A stretch of 42,531 bases of DNA, taken from NCBI GenBank assembly GCA_022616075.1, contig JAKEFK010000038.1, positions 1 through 42,531 on the forward strand, written 5' to 3'. Of the stretch, positions 30,959 to 39,055 are shown one piece after another; positions within the stretch are counted from its first letter, which is position 1, and every line of letters starts with the position of its first letter. The stretch is from a bacterium (lineage in GTDB: Bacteria > Acidobacteriota > HRBIN11 > JAKEFK01). The translations under genes were made by a program, and so were the position numbers. The notes under the pieces are model-generated. The model was given only the letters and a program-made list of their open reading frames with translations, made no database searches and was not told the DNA's origin.

Positions 30959-33736
30959 ATGGACGAAAAAGAACTCAAAAAGACGCTAAATTTGCCTCAA
31001 ACGAAGTTCCCCATGAAGGCAAACTTAAGTCAGCGCGAACCGGAGACCATGAAACTCTGGGACTCTCTCGATTTGTATGCAAATTTGAGACGCTCGAAAA
31101 AAGGCAAGCCACGGTTCTTACTTCATGACGGCCCTCCGTACGCGAACGGGAAAATCCATCTCGGTCATGTCGTCAACAAAGTTCTGAAGGACCTCATGGT
31201 TAAATCCAAATCGATGATGGGATACGATTCGCCTTATGTACCCGGGTGGGATTGTCACGGATTGCCGATTGAGTTGCAGGTGGAAAAGCATACAAGCGCG
31301 AAGAAGAAGGATATGGATCCGGTAAATTTCCGCAGAGAATGCAGAAAGTACGCGGAAAAATACCTCGACATCCAGAGGGACCAGTTCAAGCGACTTGGCA
31401 TTTTTGGCGACTGGGAGAATCCCTACATGACGATGGCGCCCTCGTATCAGGCAACCATTGCAAGAATTTACGGTGAATTTTACCGCAGCGGCCATGTCTA
31501 TAGAGGATTCAAACCTGTGCACTGGTGCTGGTCCTGCGAAACCGCACTGGCCGATACGGAAGTCGAATATCAGGACCACCGGTCCCCTTCCATATATGTA
31601 AAGTTTCCTGTAGAAGCGGATTGGAGCTCCTTGGATCCTGCGCTAAAAGGCAAGAAAATCTTTGTTCTGATCTGGACCACAACCCCCTGGACGCTGCCGG
31701 CCAATCTCGCCATCGCGTTCCATCCGGATTTTGATTATGTTGCTTACGAGTTACCGGATGGTGAAACGTACATTTTTGCCGAAAAGTTGCTTGCAAATCT
31801 GACGCAGATAGCTCGTTTGCCCGAAGGACGAATCATCGCGAAAATTTCGGGAGGTCGTTTCGAAGGCCGCAAAGCCCGGCATCCTTTTCTGGATCGCGAC
31901 TCGATTCTCATTGTTGCCGATCACGTGACTATGGATCAGGGCACAGGAACGGTGCATACCGCTCCCGGTCATGGCGCGGATGATTACTATAGCGGCGTCA
32001 AATATGGACTCGAAATCCTGAATCCTGTAGATGACAAGGGACGGTTTTATCCGGATGTAAAATTTTTTGGCGGTCAATTCGTCTTCGACGCTAACCCGAA
32101 AATTGTGCAGCATTTGAAAGAGAACGGAATGCTGCTCTATTCGGAAAAATATGATCACAGCTATCCGCATTGCCCGCGTTGTCATAATCCGATTCTCTTT
32201 CGCGCGACAGAACAGTGGTTCGTCTCGATGAAAGGGTTAAAAGACAAAGCTCTGGAAGAGATCAAGAAAGTAAAGTGGGAACCGGCGTGGGGTGAAGAAC
32301 GGATGTACAACATGATCGATACACGTCCCGATTGGACAATCTCCAGACAGCGAGTTTGGGGTGTACCGATTACCGCCTTTTATTGCGGCGAATGCAAAGA
32401 GCTCTTACAGGATCCGCGAATCTTCGATTTTGTCGCGGATATCTATGAGAAGGAGGGAGCAGACGCATGGTATATCCGCGATGCGAAGGATCTGCTTCCT
32501 CCCGATGTAGAATGCCAGAACTGCGGTCACACAACTTTCCAAAAAGGTTTTGACATTCTGGATGTCTGGTTTGATTCAGGATGCAGTCATGAGGCGGTGA
32601 TGTCCGTGAGAAAGGATCTCTGGTGGCCGTCGGATGTCTATCTGGAAGGAAACGATCAATATCGTGGCTGGTTTAACAGCTCGTTGATGACTGCGATCAA
32701 GACTCGAGGCCGGTCGCCCTACCAGATCTGCGTTACTCACGGCATGGTGGTTGACGCGAAAGGGCACAAGATGTCGAAGAGTCTTGGAAACTACATCGAT
32801 CCAGAAGAAATCGTCAAGAAGAGCGGATCGGAAATTCTGCGCGCGTGGGTTTCCATGGTGGATTACCATGAAGAAATCAGCATCGGGCACGAAACGCTGG
32901 AACGGGTAGCGGAAGCTTATCGCAAGATTCGAAACACATTCCGTTATCTGCTCTCCAATCTTTACGACTTTCAGCCGGACTATCAGGAAGTTGAGGAACA
33001 GAATTTGGAGCCGCTGGATCGCTGGGCTTTGCAATGTTTGTCCGAGTTAACAGAAAAAGTGTTGAAAGCTTATGAGCGTTTTGAATATCACATTGTTTAT
33101 CACTCACTTTACAGATTCTGTGTGGTGGACATGAGCGCTTTTTATCTGGATATCAACAAAGACCGTTTGTATGTTTCGCTTGCGTCCAGCACCAAGCGCC
33201 GGGCCGCGCAAACAACGATGTTTAAAATCCTGAACCAGCTCGTTCGGTTGACCGCGCCGATCCTCTCTTTCACTAGCGAAGAAGTCTGGCAGGAGATGCC
33301 CGCTTTTAAAGATAAGGCTAAAACGGTCCATCTTACCGAATTCGAAACCACAGTAAGGGACTGGCTTACTGAAGAAGAAAAAAAAGAATGGGAAAAACTG
33401 GCCGAATACCGCGATGCTGTCTTAAAATTACTGGAAGAGGCCAGACAAAGGAAAGAAATCGGATCTTCACTGGAAGCGGAGGTGATCTGTCAATTCGCAG
33501 AAGAGGAAAAACCGATTGTGGAAAAATACGAAAATTTTCTAGCGGAGCTCTTTATCGTTTCGCGCGTACGCGTAAATTTCGGTACAGAAACGCGTTTTGA
33601 AGTGCGGAGGAGTGAAGGAGAAAAGTGCCAGAGATGCTGGCAAATTAAAATGGATGTCGGCGCCAATCCCGCTTATCCGAATGTTTGTGGTCGATGCGCT
33701 GAAGTTCTCGACCAATTACAGGTAGGCCACGCATGA
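30959..33736 (+). CDS. ileS: Isoleucyl-tRNA synthetase
   Basis: This 925-residue class I synthetase charges tRNA-Ile. The HIGH motif is HLGH (67-70, after GPPYANGKI), the editing domain has TTTPWTLPANLAIAF and VHTAPGHG, and KMSKS is at 604-608. A C-terminal zinc finger is complete (C890-x2-C893, C910-x2-C913). This is the eubacterial type. The ATG at 30959 (MDEKELKKTLNLP) is preferred; an in-frame GTG lies 8 codons upstream, and neither has a clear Shine-Dalgarno. No T-box leader is visible. The stop overlaps lspA as ATGA (33733-33736), the common ileS-lspA order. Confidence 0.97.
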   Translation: MDEKELKKTLNLPQTKFPMKANLSQREPETMKLWDSLDLYANLRRSKKGKPRFLLHDGPPYANGKIHLGHVVNKVLKDLMVKSKSMMGYDSPYVPGWDCHGLPIELQVEKHTSAKKKDMDPVNFRRECRKYAEKYLDIQRDQFKRLGIFGDWENPYMTMAPSYQATIARIYGEFYRSGHVYRGFKPVHWCWSCETALADTEVEYQDHRSPSIYVKFPVEADWSSLDPALKGKKIFVLIWTTTPWTLPANLAIAFHPDFDYVAYELPDGETYIFAEKLLANLTQIARLPEGRIIAKISGGRFEGRKARHPFLDRDSILIVADHVTMDQGTGTVHTAPGHGADDYYSGVKYGLEILNPVDDKGRFYPDVKFFGGQFVFDANPKIVQHLKENGMLLYSEKYDHSYPHCPRCHNPILFRATEQWFVSMKGLKDKALEEIKKVKWEPAWGEERMYNMIDTRPDWTISRQRVWGVPITAFYCGECKELLQDPRIFDFVADIYEKEGADAWYIRDAKDLLPPDVECQNCGHTTFQKGFDILDVWFDSGCSHEAVMSVRKDLWWPSDVYLEGNDQYRGWFNSSLMTAIKTRGRSPYQICVTHGMVVDAKGHKMSKSLGNYIDPEEIVKKSGSEILRAWVSMVDYHEEISIGHETLERVAEAYRKIRNTFRYLLSNLYDFQPDYQEVEEQNLEPLDRWALQCLSELTEKVLKAYERFEYHIVYHSLYRFCVVDMSAFYLDINKDRLYVSLASSTKRRAAQTTMFKILNQLVRLTAPILSFTSEEVWQEMPAFKDKAKTVHLTEFETTVRDWLTEEEKKEWEKLAEYRDAVLKLLEEARQRKEIGSSLEAEVICQFAEEEKPIVEKYENFLAELFIVSRVRVNFGTETRFEVRRSEGEKCQRCWQIKMDVGANPAYPNVCGRCAEVLDQLQVGHA

Positions 33737-34251
33737 GTTCCTGGAGAGATCGAGTCAATTACCTGCTTGCATCTATCATTGTGTTCTTGCTGGATCAAAC
33801 GACGAAGAAGATCGTGACTCAGGGAATGATGCAACATGAGTCCATCACCGTGATTCCCGATTTTCTGAACATCACGTACATCCACAACAGAGGCGCTGTT
33901 TTTGGATTGGGTTCCTCTGTTACAAGTCCTTACCTTTCGTGGGGACTCTCCATTCTTTCCGTCGTATCGCTGGCTGTAATTCTGGTGTACTTCCTGCGTT
34001 TGAATGTCAGGAATCCCAGGATGTTCTTCGGTCTGGCCCTGGTTCTGGGAGGCGCTCTTGGAAATCTTTACGACCGTTTACTTTATGGATATGTAATCGA
34101 TTTCATCGATTTGCACTGGTTTGAACACCACTGGCCATTCTTCAATATCGCAGACATGTCCATCTGTATAGGCGTCGGCCTCCTGCTGATTTCAATGTCC
34201 ACGAAGGCCGAGGAAAGCCCGGCACCCAACATAATCGAGCCGGGCTCGTAA
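33733..34251 (+). CDS. lspA: Lipoprotein signal peptidase (signal peptidase II)
   Basis: This 172-residue protein has four hydrophobic helices. Conserved elements are FLLDQTTKKIV, ITYIHNRGAVFGL, GGALGNLYDRLLYGYVIDFIDL and FFNIADMSICIG; the catalytic aspartates are Asp114 and Asp141. It cleaves the signal peptide of diacylglyceryl-modified prolipoproteins at the inner membrane; the lipoprotein at 37958 is a likely substrate. Translation is coupled to ileS by an ATGA overlap. Element E copy 2 follows 9 bp after the stop. Confidence 0.95.
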   Translation: MSSWRDRVNYLLASIIVFLLDQTTKKIVTQGMMQHESITVIPDFLNITYIHNRGAVFGLGSSVTSPYLSWGLSILSVVSLAVILVYFLRLNVRNPRMFFGLALVLGGALGNLYDRLLYGYVIDFIDLHWFEHHWPFFNIADMSICIGVGLLLISMSTKAEESPAPNIIEPGS

Positions 34252-34260
34252 GTGGTGCGG

Positions 34261-34394
34261 GAGACTGTCCAAAAAGTCAGTTGGAGCGCGGACTTCCAGT
34301 CCGCAAAAGCATTGTAGCTCGACGAGTTCATTGCGGGCAGGGATGCCCGCGCTCCCACTAACTCGCGGCAATTCTTGACTTTTTGGACAGTCTC
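34261..34394. mobile_element. Family E MITE-like element (copy 2), 134 bp
   Basis: It has the same length, orientation and 19-bp terminal inverted repeats as copy 1. It is flanked by AGTGGTGCGG on the left and GCGGGCGGGTCGCCCGC on the right, which together look like one family A element split by the insertion. It lies between convergent lspA and the YtxH gene. Confidence 0.8.
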
Positions 34395-34414
34395 GCGGGC
34401 GGGTCGCCCGCAAA

Positions 34415-34750
34415 CTATTTCAGAATTTTATCCAGCTTGTGCTTCTCGTCTTCCAGATACTTCTTTCCGGCATCTAACACTTCGAGGATTTCATTTCGCG
34501 CCCGGTCGGTGAGCTTCTTTCCTTTTTCCAGGCCTGTCCCGCCGTACTCCAGAGCATCGCGAACAACGCAATCCAACGATTCGGCGATATCGCCCACAAA
34601 TAACTGGGCGCGGCTGCCGGCTTTCTTGCTATATTTTGCAATCTGTCGACGTGTTTTTTCTCCCGTTTGAGGAGCAAATAGTAATGCAACGCCGGCGCCT
34701 ATCATGCTGCCGAGAACAACATACCAGTATTTTTCAATTCGATTGCTCAT
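34415..34750 (-). CDS. YtxH-domain protein
   Basis: This is a 111-residue protein. The N-terminal YtxH motif is one membrane helix followed by VALLFAPQTGEKTRRQIAKYSKK; the rest is an amphipathic helical region (LEKGKKLTDRARNEILEVLD, KKYLEDEKHKLDKIL). The start is the ATG at 34748-34750, with GGAGG about 10 nt upstream; an ATG eight codons earlier precedes the Shine-Dalgarno and is rejected. Function of the family is poorly defined (stress/envelope related). Confidence 0.8.
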   Translation of the reverse strand: MSNRIEKYWYVVLGSMIGAGVALLFAPQTGEKTRRQIAKYSKKAGSRAQLFVGDIAESLDCVVRDALEYGGTGLEKGKKLTDRARNEILEVLDAGKKYLEDEKHKLDKILK

Positions 34751-34826
34751 GAAATTATTACCTCCGAGAATCAATATTGGTGTGGTTCCCTGAACTTTGC
34801 AAGCGGGCAGGCTGGCGGTCCTTAAT

Positions 34827-35039
34827 GCAGGCTGGAAGCCTGCGCGCCGGCTAAAAGCCGGCGAACATTAATGCCGGCAGAATGCCGGCGCTCATTTTTG
34901 CTGCCGATAGATGAGCGCCAGCCTCCAGGCTGGCATTAATAACCGCCGGCATTCTGCCGGCGTGGTTTTGTTTAAAAAATCATTCTCCTCGTGATTACAG
35001 AAGCAAATGTAGAAACTCTAATGCAGGCTGGAAGCCTGC
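34827..35039. repeat. Family F cluster of six short hairpins
   Basis: This is a 316-bp gap made mostly of 17-18-bp palindromes: GCAGGCTGGAAGCCTGC (34827 and 35023), GCCGGCTAAAAGCCGGC (34846), GCCGGCAGAATGCCGGC (34873), GCCAGCCTCCAGGCTGGC (34917) and GCCGGCATTCTGCCGGC (34945). Spacers are ATTAATG-like. The 35023 unit repeats the 34827 unit exactly. The remaining bases hold only the TAGAAT/GGAGGAG start region of the next gene. Confidence 0.75.
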
Positions 35040-35081
35040 GCTCCGTATGCTAGAATAAAGACACTTTTGAGTGGAGGAGCT

Positions 35082-35972
35082 ATGCGAAAAACGATTCCTT
35101 TCCTGCTCTTGGTTTTCTGTTTCAGCCTTGCGAGTGCAGGTGCTTATACGGTTGTATTAAAGAATGGAAAGATGATGACGGGGACGCTGGTCTCCGAAAC
35201 GGATCAGATGATTCTTTTTAAAGATGATTCGGGCGTTCAATATTCCTTGAAGAAGGCGAATTTAGATCTGGGTAAAATGACGGAAGCTAACGCCCCAAAA
35301 GTAGAGGCTCCGCCACCCGCTCCAGCGCCGCCGGCTGCAGATACGGAGACGAAGAAAAAAGCACGAGTCTATACAAAAGAGGATGTTGATAATCTACGGA
35401 CGAAATATCCTGAACTGTCCATCGGTGAACCTATTGAAAATCCGGAAGACTTCGACAGAGGCGTGTTGAAACCGGAAGCATATTCAAAGAGAATCAATGA
35501 AAGCGCAGGCAGAATCAGCAGGAATCTCCCGGGACTGACAAAGCTTCGTGATGCGACGGCAACTGCCTGGGAAGTCGCAGCAAGCACAGGAAAGGACCCC
35601 GCCGAAGCGGTCAAGGCCGCTTTATCCACAGAAGAAGCAACTCTTGTCTTGAAACAAGCTTCGGATGACCTGATCAGCATGGCGCGCTGGCAGGAAACGA
35701 TGGCCAATGCCCCCGATAAGTACAAAGATGGTTACAACCTGTTTGTGCAAACCATGACCGATCTTTCGGACTTCCACCGGGGAGTGCGAGAATGGAATTC
35801 CTTTGAAAATGTGAACATTTTCCGTTCCCGCCTGGGCGAGTTGGAAACCCGAATCAGCGTAAATTCACATCGTTTGCAGACCTGGAAACCCGAAGTTGCC
35901 GCGCCTGCGAAACCGGAAACTCCAAAAACGCCTGAGCCGGAAGAAACGGAAGAGGAACCACCAGCAGAATAG
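35082..35972 (+). CDS. Secreted protein of unknown function with SHLP-like N-terminus
   Basis: This is a 296-residue protein. A signal peptide (MRKTIPFLLLVFCFSLASAGA) precedes a small beta domain (YTVVLKNGKMMTGTLVSETDQ, ILFKDDSGVQYSLKKANLDL). That pattern, a hydrophobic strand plus N-G-x-x-x-x-G, is common in secreted proteins of this lineage. A Pro/Ala linker, a helical region (130-270) and a Pro/Glu-rich tail follow. I do not recognise a family for the helical part. GGAGG lies 4 nt before the ATG at 35082; an upstream TTG is rejected. The next gene (citrate synthase) is 48 bp downstream on the same strand. Confidence 0.7.
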   Translation: MRKTIPFLLLVFCFSLASAGAYTVVLKNGKMMTGTLVSETDQMILFKDDSGVQYSLKKANLDLGKMTEANAPKVEAPPPAPAPPAADTETKKKARVYTKEDVDNLRTKYPELSIGEPIENPEDFDRGVLKPEAYSKRINESAGRISRNLPGLTKLRDATATAWEVAASTGKDPAEAVKAALSTEEATLVLKQASDDLISMARWQETMANAPDKYKDGYNLFVQTMTDLSDFHRGVREWNSFENVNIFRSRLGELETRISVNSHRLQTWKPEVAAPAKPETPKTPEPEETEEEPPAE

Positions 35973-36020
35973 AAAAGTGATTGCATATTGCATATTGTAG
36001 ATTGAATAAGGTGACGTGCT

Positions 36021-37310
36021 ATGAGCGAGAAGAATTCCTTAACCATCATTGACAATCGAACAGGCAAGAGTTACGAAGTTCCCATTCAAAATGGAGCAAT
36101 CAAGGCCATTGATTTGCGACAGATAAAGGCGAGTGACGACGATTCCGGTTTGATGACCTATGATCCCGGTTTCCTCAACACTGCCTCCTGCCAGAGCCGG
36201 ATCACGTACATTGATGGAGACAAAGGAATCCTTAACTATCGTGGATATCCGATTGAACAACTCGCTGAAAAAAGCACATTTCTCGAAACCGCTTACCTGG
36301 TCCTTTTTGGCGAACTCCCCAACAAAGAACAGCTGCAGGAATGGAAGTACCACATCACGCACCACACAATCGTTCACAGAAACATTGAAAAGTTTATTGA
36401 TGGATTTCACTATGACGCTCATCCGATGGGAATGCTGGTCAGCACGGTTGCAGCAATGAGCACTTTTTATCCTGATGCCCAGAACATCATGGATCCTGAA
36501 TCGCAAAAACTTCAAATCTATCGTCTGATTGCGAAGATGCCGACTCTTGCTGCTTTCGCGTACCGTCACAGCATCGGAATGCCCTTTGCGTATCCTGACA
36601 ACGATCTGGAATATACCGGGAATTTCCTGAACATGCTGTTTAAGAAAACGGAATTGAAATACAAACCGGATCCAGTGCTGGAACGCGCCCTCGATGTGTT
36701 GTTCATCCTGCATGCGGATCATGAACAGAATTGCAGCACAAATGCAATGCGCAGCATCGGTTCTTCTCATGTCGATGCCTACTCGGCAACCGCAGGCGCG
36801 GCGGCTGCGCTCTACGGGCCTCTTCACGGTGGCGCGAACGAGATGGTGCTGCGGCAACTGGCGGAAATCGGCACCAAAGAACGCATTCCCGACATCATCA
36901 AACGCGTTCGTGCCGGCGAGGTCCGTCTCATGGGATTCGGGCACCGCGTGTACAAGAACTATGATCCGCGCGCGCGAATCATTAAAAATCTTGCGTATGA
37001 GGTTTTTGACGTAACGGGAAAGAACCCAATGATTGATATCGCTCTGGAACTGGAAAGAATCGCGTTGGAAGAAGAGTATTTTATTAAGAAAAAACTTTAC
37101 CCGAATGTTGATTTTTATTCAGGTTTAATCTATCAAGCCATGGGATTTCCGATTACGATCTTCCCTGTTCTTTTCGCAATTGCCAGAACGTCCGGATGGG
37201 TCGCTCAATGGATGGAAATGCTTTCTGATCCTGACCAGAAAATCGCGCGGCCCCGCCAGATCTATCTTGGTCATGGCCACCGCGACTATATCCCCCTCGA
37301 AAAAAGATAA
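36021..37310 (+). CDS. gltA: Citrate synthase
   Basis: This 429-residue enzyme condenses acetyl-CoA and oxaloacetate. The GltA-type features are complete: GLMTYDPGFLNTASCQSRITYIDG, LNYRGYPIEQLAE, His231 and His234 in HADHEQNCSTN, GPLHGGANE, His308 in GFGHRVYKNYDPRA and a final GHRDYIPLEKR. The length is standard for the type II form. AAGGTGA lies about 7 nt before the ATG. The 48-bp gap before it contains a TTGCATATTGCATATTG repeat-like stretch (35982-36005). Confidence 0.95.
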   Translation: MSEKNSLTIIDNRTGKSYEVPIQNGAIKAIDLRQIKASDDDSGLMTYDPGFLNTASCQSRITYIDGDKGILNYRGYPIEQLAEKSTFLETAYLVLFGELPNKEQLQEWKYHITHHTIVHRNIEKFIDGFHYDAHPMGMLVSTVAAMSTFYPDAQNIMDPESQKLQIYRLIAKMPTLAAFAYRHSIGMPFAYPDNDLEYTGNFLNMLFKKTELKYKPDPVLERALDVLFILHADHEQNCSTNAMRSIGSSHVDAYSATAGAAAALYGPLHGGANEMVLRQLAEIGTKERIPDIIKRVRAGEVRLMGFGHRVYKNYDPRARIIKNLAYEVFDVTGKNPMIDIALELERIALEEEYFIKKKLYPNVDFYSGLIYQAMGFPITIFPVLFAIARTSGWVAQWMEMLSDPDQKIARPRQIYLGHGHRDYIPLEKR

Positions 37311-37312
37311 TA

Positions 37313-37462
37313 ACCAAAAATCCCAAATTACAAATTACAAATAAATTCCAGGCTCCAAGGTTCAATTTTTCAAACCGTTGCTGGGACCCCTTGTTTGAAA
37401 ATTGACCTTTGACATTTGTAAATTGTTTGGATTTTGTGGTTTGTAATTTGAAAATTCTACAA
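37313..37462. repeat. Family G A/T-rich inverted repeat
   Basis: CCCAAATTACAAATTACAAA (37322 on) faces GGTTTGTAATTTGAAAATTC near 37440. In between is a mixed centre (CCAGGCTCCAAGGTTCAA ... TTGACCTTTGACATTTG). A related piece lies at 37545-37580 (AGATTTCAAATTGTAGATTT). Together with the tRNA they make up the gap between gltA and the HU gene. Confidence 0.5.
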
Positions 37463-37464
37463 AG

Positions 37465-37537
37465 TAGCGGTACGGGGATTCGAACCCCGGTTTGATGGCT
37501 GAGAACCACCCGTCCTGGTCCCCTAGACGATACCGCC
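37465..37537 (-). tRNA. tRNA-Glu (CTC)
   Basis: A 73-nt cloverleaf is readable on the minus strand. Acceptor GGCGGTA pairs with TACCGCT (one G-U at 1-72), the D arm GTCTAGGGGACCAGGAC is Glu-like, the anticodon stem GGTGG/CCATC holds loop TTCTCAG with anticodon CTC (37501-37503), and the T arm is GGGGTTCGAATCCCC. Discriminator base A; CCA is not encoded. It decodes GAG. The base pairing was checked by eye in every stem. Confidence 0.93.
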
Positions 37538-37600
37538 ATTCAGGATTGCAGATTTCAAATTGTAGATTTCAGATTGTAGAAAAGCAACCCCTGAAGCCCC

Positions 37601-37630
37601 TTGAACCTTTTGAGCACCTTGAGCTAGAAT
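37601..37630 (+). promoter_or_regulatory. Probable promoter of the HU gene
   Basis: TTGAAC (37601-37606) and TAGAAT (37625-37630) lie 18 bp apart, each a 5/6 match. The predicted start near 37637 leaves a 28-nt leader carrying a full AGGAGG. Confidence 0.5.
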
Positions 37631-37664
37631 GCTTTGTCTTTTATTTTGACAACAGGAGGAAAAG

Positions 37665-37946
37665 TTGAACAAGACAGATCTAGTGAATGCGGTTGCAAAG
37701 GGCGCTAAGCTGAGCAAGAAGCAGGCTGCGAGCGCGCTGGATGCAGCCATTAACGCTATCAGTGACTCCATGCGTAAAGGCCAGAAAGTCGCTTTAATCG
37801 GGTTTGGCACATTTTCTACTGCAATGCGAAAGGCTCGTACGGGGATCAATCCCCAAACCAGAAAAGCAATTAAAATTGCTGCCAAACGCATTCCAAAATT
37901 CAAACCCGGAAAAGAACTTAAGAAAATTGTTTCTAAATTGAAGTAG
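37665..37946 (+). CDS. hup: HU-family histone-like DNA-binding protein
   Basis: This 93-residue protein compacts and bends DNA. LVNAVAKGAKLSKKQAASALDA, GQKVALIGFGTFSTAMRKARTG, INPQTRKAIKIAAKRIPKFKPG and KELKKIV follow the HU pattern including the Pro-tipped beta arm. It starts with TTG (37665), placed 5 nt after a perfect AGGAGG; no ATG is available in frame nearby, so TTG is real. The start codon may limit output of an otherwise strong ribosome site. A hairpin at 37975-38007 follows its stop. Confidence 0.93.
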   Translation: MNKTDLVNAVAKGAKLSKKQAASALDAAINAISDSMRKGQKVALIGFGTFSTAMRKARTGINPQTRKAIKIAAKRIPKFKPGKELKKIVSKLK

Positions 37947-37957
37947 ATTCTGGTCCA

Positions 37958-38518
37958 ATGGATTCTAAGTTTTTATCTGCCGGGAGCGCCATCATCTCCC
38001 GGCAGATATTCTTCACTCTTCTGATTTTCTCATTCCTTTTTGGCTGCAGCCAGGAAAAACAAAAAGATCCTCAGATGGAACAGCTTCAAAAAGACGTCAA
38101 GAAGTTGTCCGATGAAAACCAGAGACTTTTGAAAGAGCTTCAAAACCTCCGGGAAGAATTGAAACCACAATCCCAACCGGTTGTTCCGGAAACAAAACCA
38201 GCTCCCCGCACAGAAATGACTTTGGAGCAAATGAAAGCGGAAGTGGAACCTGTTTTAAAAGAAGCAATCGGCCGGATTAAGAAAACTGCCGAAACGCCAA
38301 AAAAAGAGAAGCAGTATGGAATGAGAATTGAATACGATCTTGCTAATGCAGTTTACGGTCTTCAGAATAATGAAGGATATCCGCCTTCCGCTAAAGTAAT
38401 CGTCAAGTACGAAAAATTTCTGGAATCAGATAAGGATTCGCGTTCTTATGGCAGTGGCAGTTCAACATTCGTTTTTGCGTATCACAACAGACAGTGGATT
38501 CTCCAAAGTTACGAGTAG
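37958..38518 (+). CDS. Lipoprotein with coiled-coil segment
   Basis: This is a 186-residue protein. A lipoprotein signal peptide (IFFTLLIFSFLFGC, lipobox LFGC with Cys30) precedes a charged heptad region at about residues 38-72 (MEQLQKDVKKLSDENQRLLK), a Pro-rich linker and a small C-terminal domain (YGMRIEYDLANAVYGLQNN, SSTFVFAYHNRQWILQSYE). It is probably an envelope lipoprotein; the family is unknown to me. The only ATG lacks a Shine-Dalgarno and lies 12 bp after HU; a perfect 12-bp hairpin covers codons 6-17. Its end overlaps the convergent FHA-like gene by 10 bp. Confidence 0.7.
   Translation: MDSKFLSAGSAIISRQIFFTLLIFSFLFGCSQEKQKDPQMEQLQKDVKKLSDENQRLLKELQNLREELKPQSQPVVPETKPAPRTEMTLEQMKAEVEPVLKEAIGRIKKTAETPKKEKQYGMRIEYDLANAVYGLQNNEGYPPSAKVIVKYEKFLESDKDSRSYGSGSSTFVFAYHNRQWILQSYE
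37975..38007 (+). terminator. Perfect hairpin after HU, inside the next gene's start
   Basis: ATCTGCCGGGAG pairs with CTCCCGGCAGAT around a 9-nt loop. Only a broken T-run follows (ATTCTTCACTCTTC), so it is a weak terminator or an attenuator controlling the HU-lipoprotein ratio. Confidence 0.45.
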
Positions 38519-38913
38519 TTTATAAACGAGCGAAAGGTAAACGACTCACCTGCAACTTTCAAAACGTCCCCGTCCGATAGATAGCCCGCTACCTGTTCCT
38601 CACCATTGATCAGCACTTCCCTGCCGCCGGATAATGTCTGAAACGCAAACCGCTTACGATGATAGAAAATGCACACTTCGTAATCCTGTGAAGCGCTCGA
38701 AACTACAAGATTACTATCCGGCTTTTTTCCGATATAAAAATGAGAACCGGTCTGCACTGGATGCTTTTCTCCGCCGCTGGTTTCCAGAAAAGCCTGATCT
38801 GTTTCAGGAGGCAAAACATGCGCCGTTCGGAGTTTCCTTCCTTTGCGAGCGATCAGAAGGAAGGTCAGAATTCCAGCAATAAAAATAAGAGTACCAATCA
38901 ACAATAAATTCAT
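38509..38913 (-). CDS. Membrane-anchored FHA-like domain protein
   Basis: This 134-residue protein has one N-terminal transmembrane helix (LLLIGTLIFIAGILTFLLIA), a basic stretch and an FHA-like beta-sandwich: FYIGKKPDSNLVVSSAS, VCIFYHRKRFAFQTL, VLINGEEQVAGYLSDGDVLKVAG. The G-x-x-x-x-N strand, NG and L-x-x-GD turns fit FHA domains, but the phosphothreonine-binding arginine after G appears replaced by lysine. It may bind phosphopeptides at the membrane. No Shine-Dalgarno is evident; it is convergent with, and overlaps, the lipoprotein gene. Confidence 0.65.
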   Translation of the reverse strand: MNLLLIGTLIFIAGILTFLLIARKGRKLRTAHVLPPETDQAFLETSGGEKHPVQTGSHFYIGKKPDSNLVVSSASQDYEVCIFYHRKRFAFQTLSGGREVLINGEEQVAGYLSDGDVLKVAGESFTFRSFINYS

Positions 38914-38960
38914 GTAAAAACCGCGATCCGTTATTGCAATCGAATCCTCAGGTGTTACAC

Positions 38961-38966
38961 TATAAT
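38961..38966 (+). promoter_or_regulatory. -10 element for the Cys-rich secreted protein gene
   Basis: A perfect TATAAT is seen, without a matching -35. The predicted leader is about 80 nt long and carries the small leader ORF at 39011. Confidence 0.4.
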
Positions 38967-39010
38967 CTACTTTTCGAGGAGTTCAGGACTCTCAACTTGA
39001 GAGGCTGCTA

Positions 39011-39055
39011 ATGAAAACAAATCAAACAGTAATTTCACAGGGAGGTGAAATTTGA
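39011..39055 (+). CDS. Putative 14-residue leader peptide, coupled to the next gene
   Basis: ATG at 39011, 6 nt after GAGG, opens a 14-codon frame (MKTNQTVISQGGEI) whose TGA (39053-39055) overlaps the TTG start of the secreted protein as TTGA. The ribosome site of the main gene (GGAGG, 39041-39045) lies inside it. This is the geometry of translational coupling; expression is untested. Confidence 0.35.
   Translation: MKTNQTVISQGGEI

Noticed and set aside
30856-31128. Plus-strand frame upstream of and overlapping ileS
   Set aside because: It overlaps the conserved IleS N-terminus in another frame and has no family features.
34083-34358. Minus-strand frames in and beyond element E copy 2
   Set aside because: The open frame within E also appears in copy 1, but it has no start signal and runs into lspA antisense; it reflects composition of the repeat.
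34827-35039. CRISPR array
   Set aside because: Units are self-palindromic with unequal, similar spacers and differing sequences; no cas genes are nearby.
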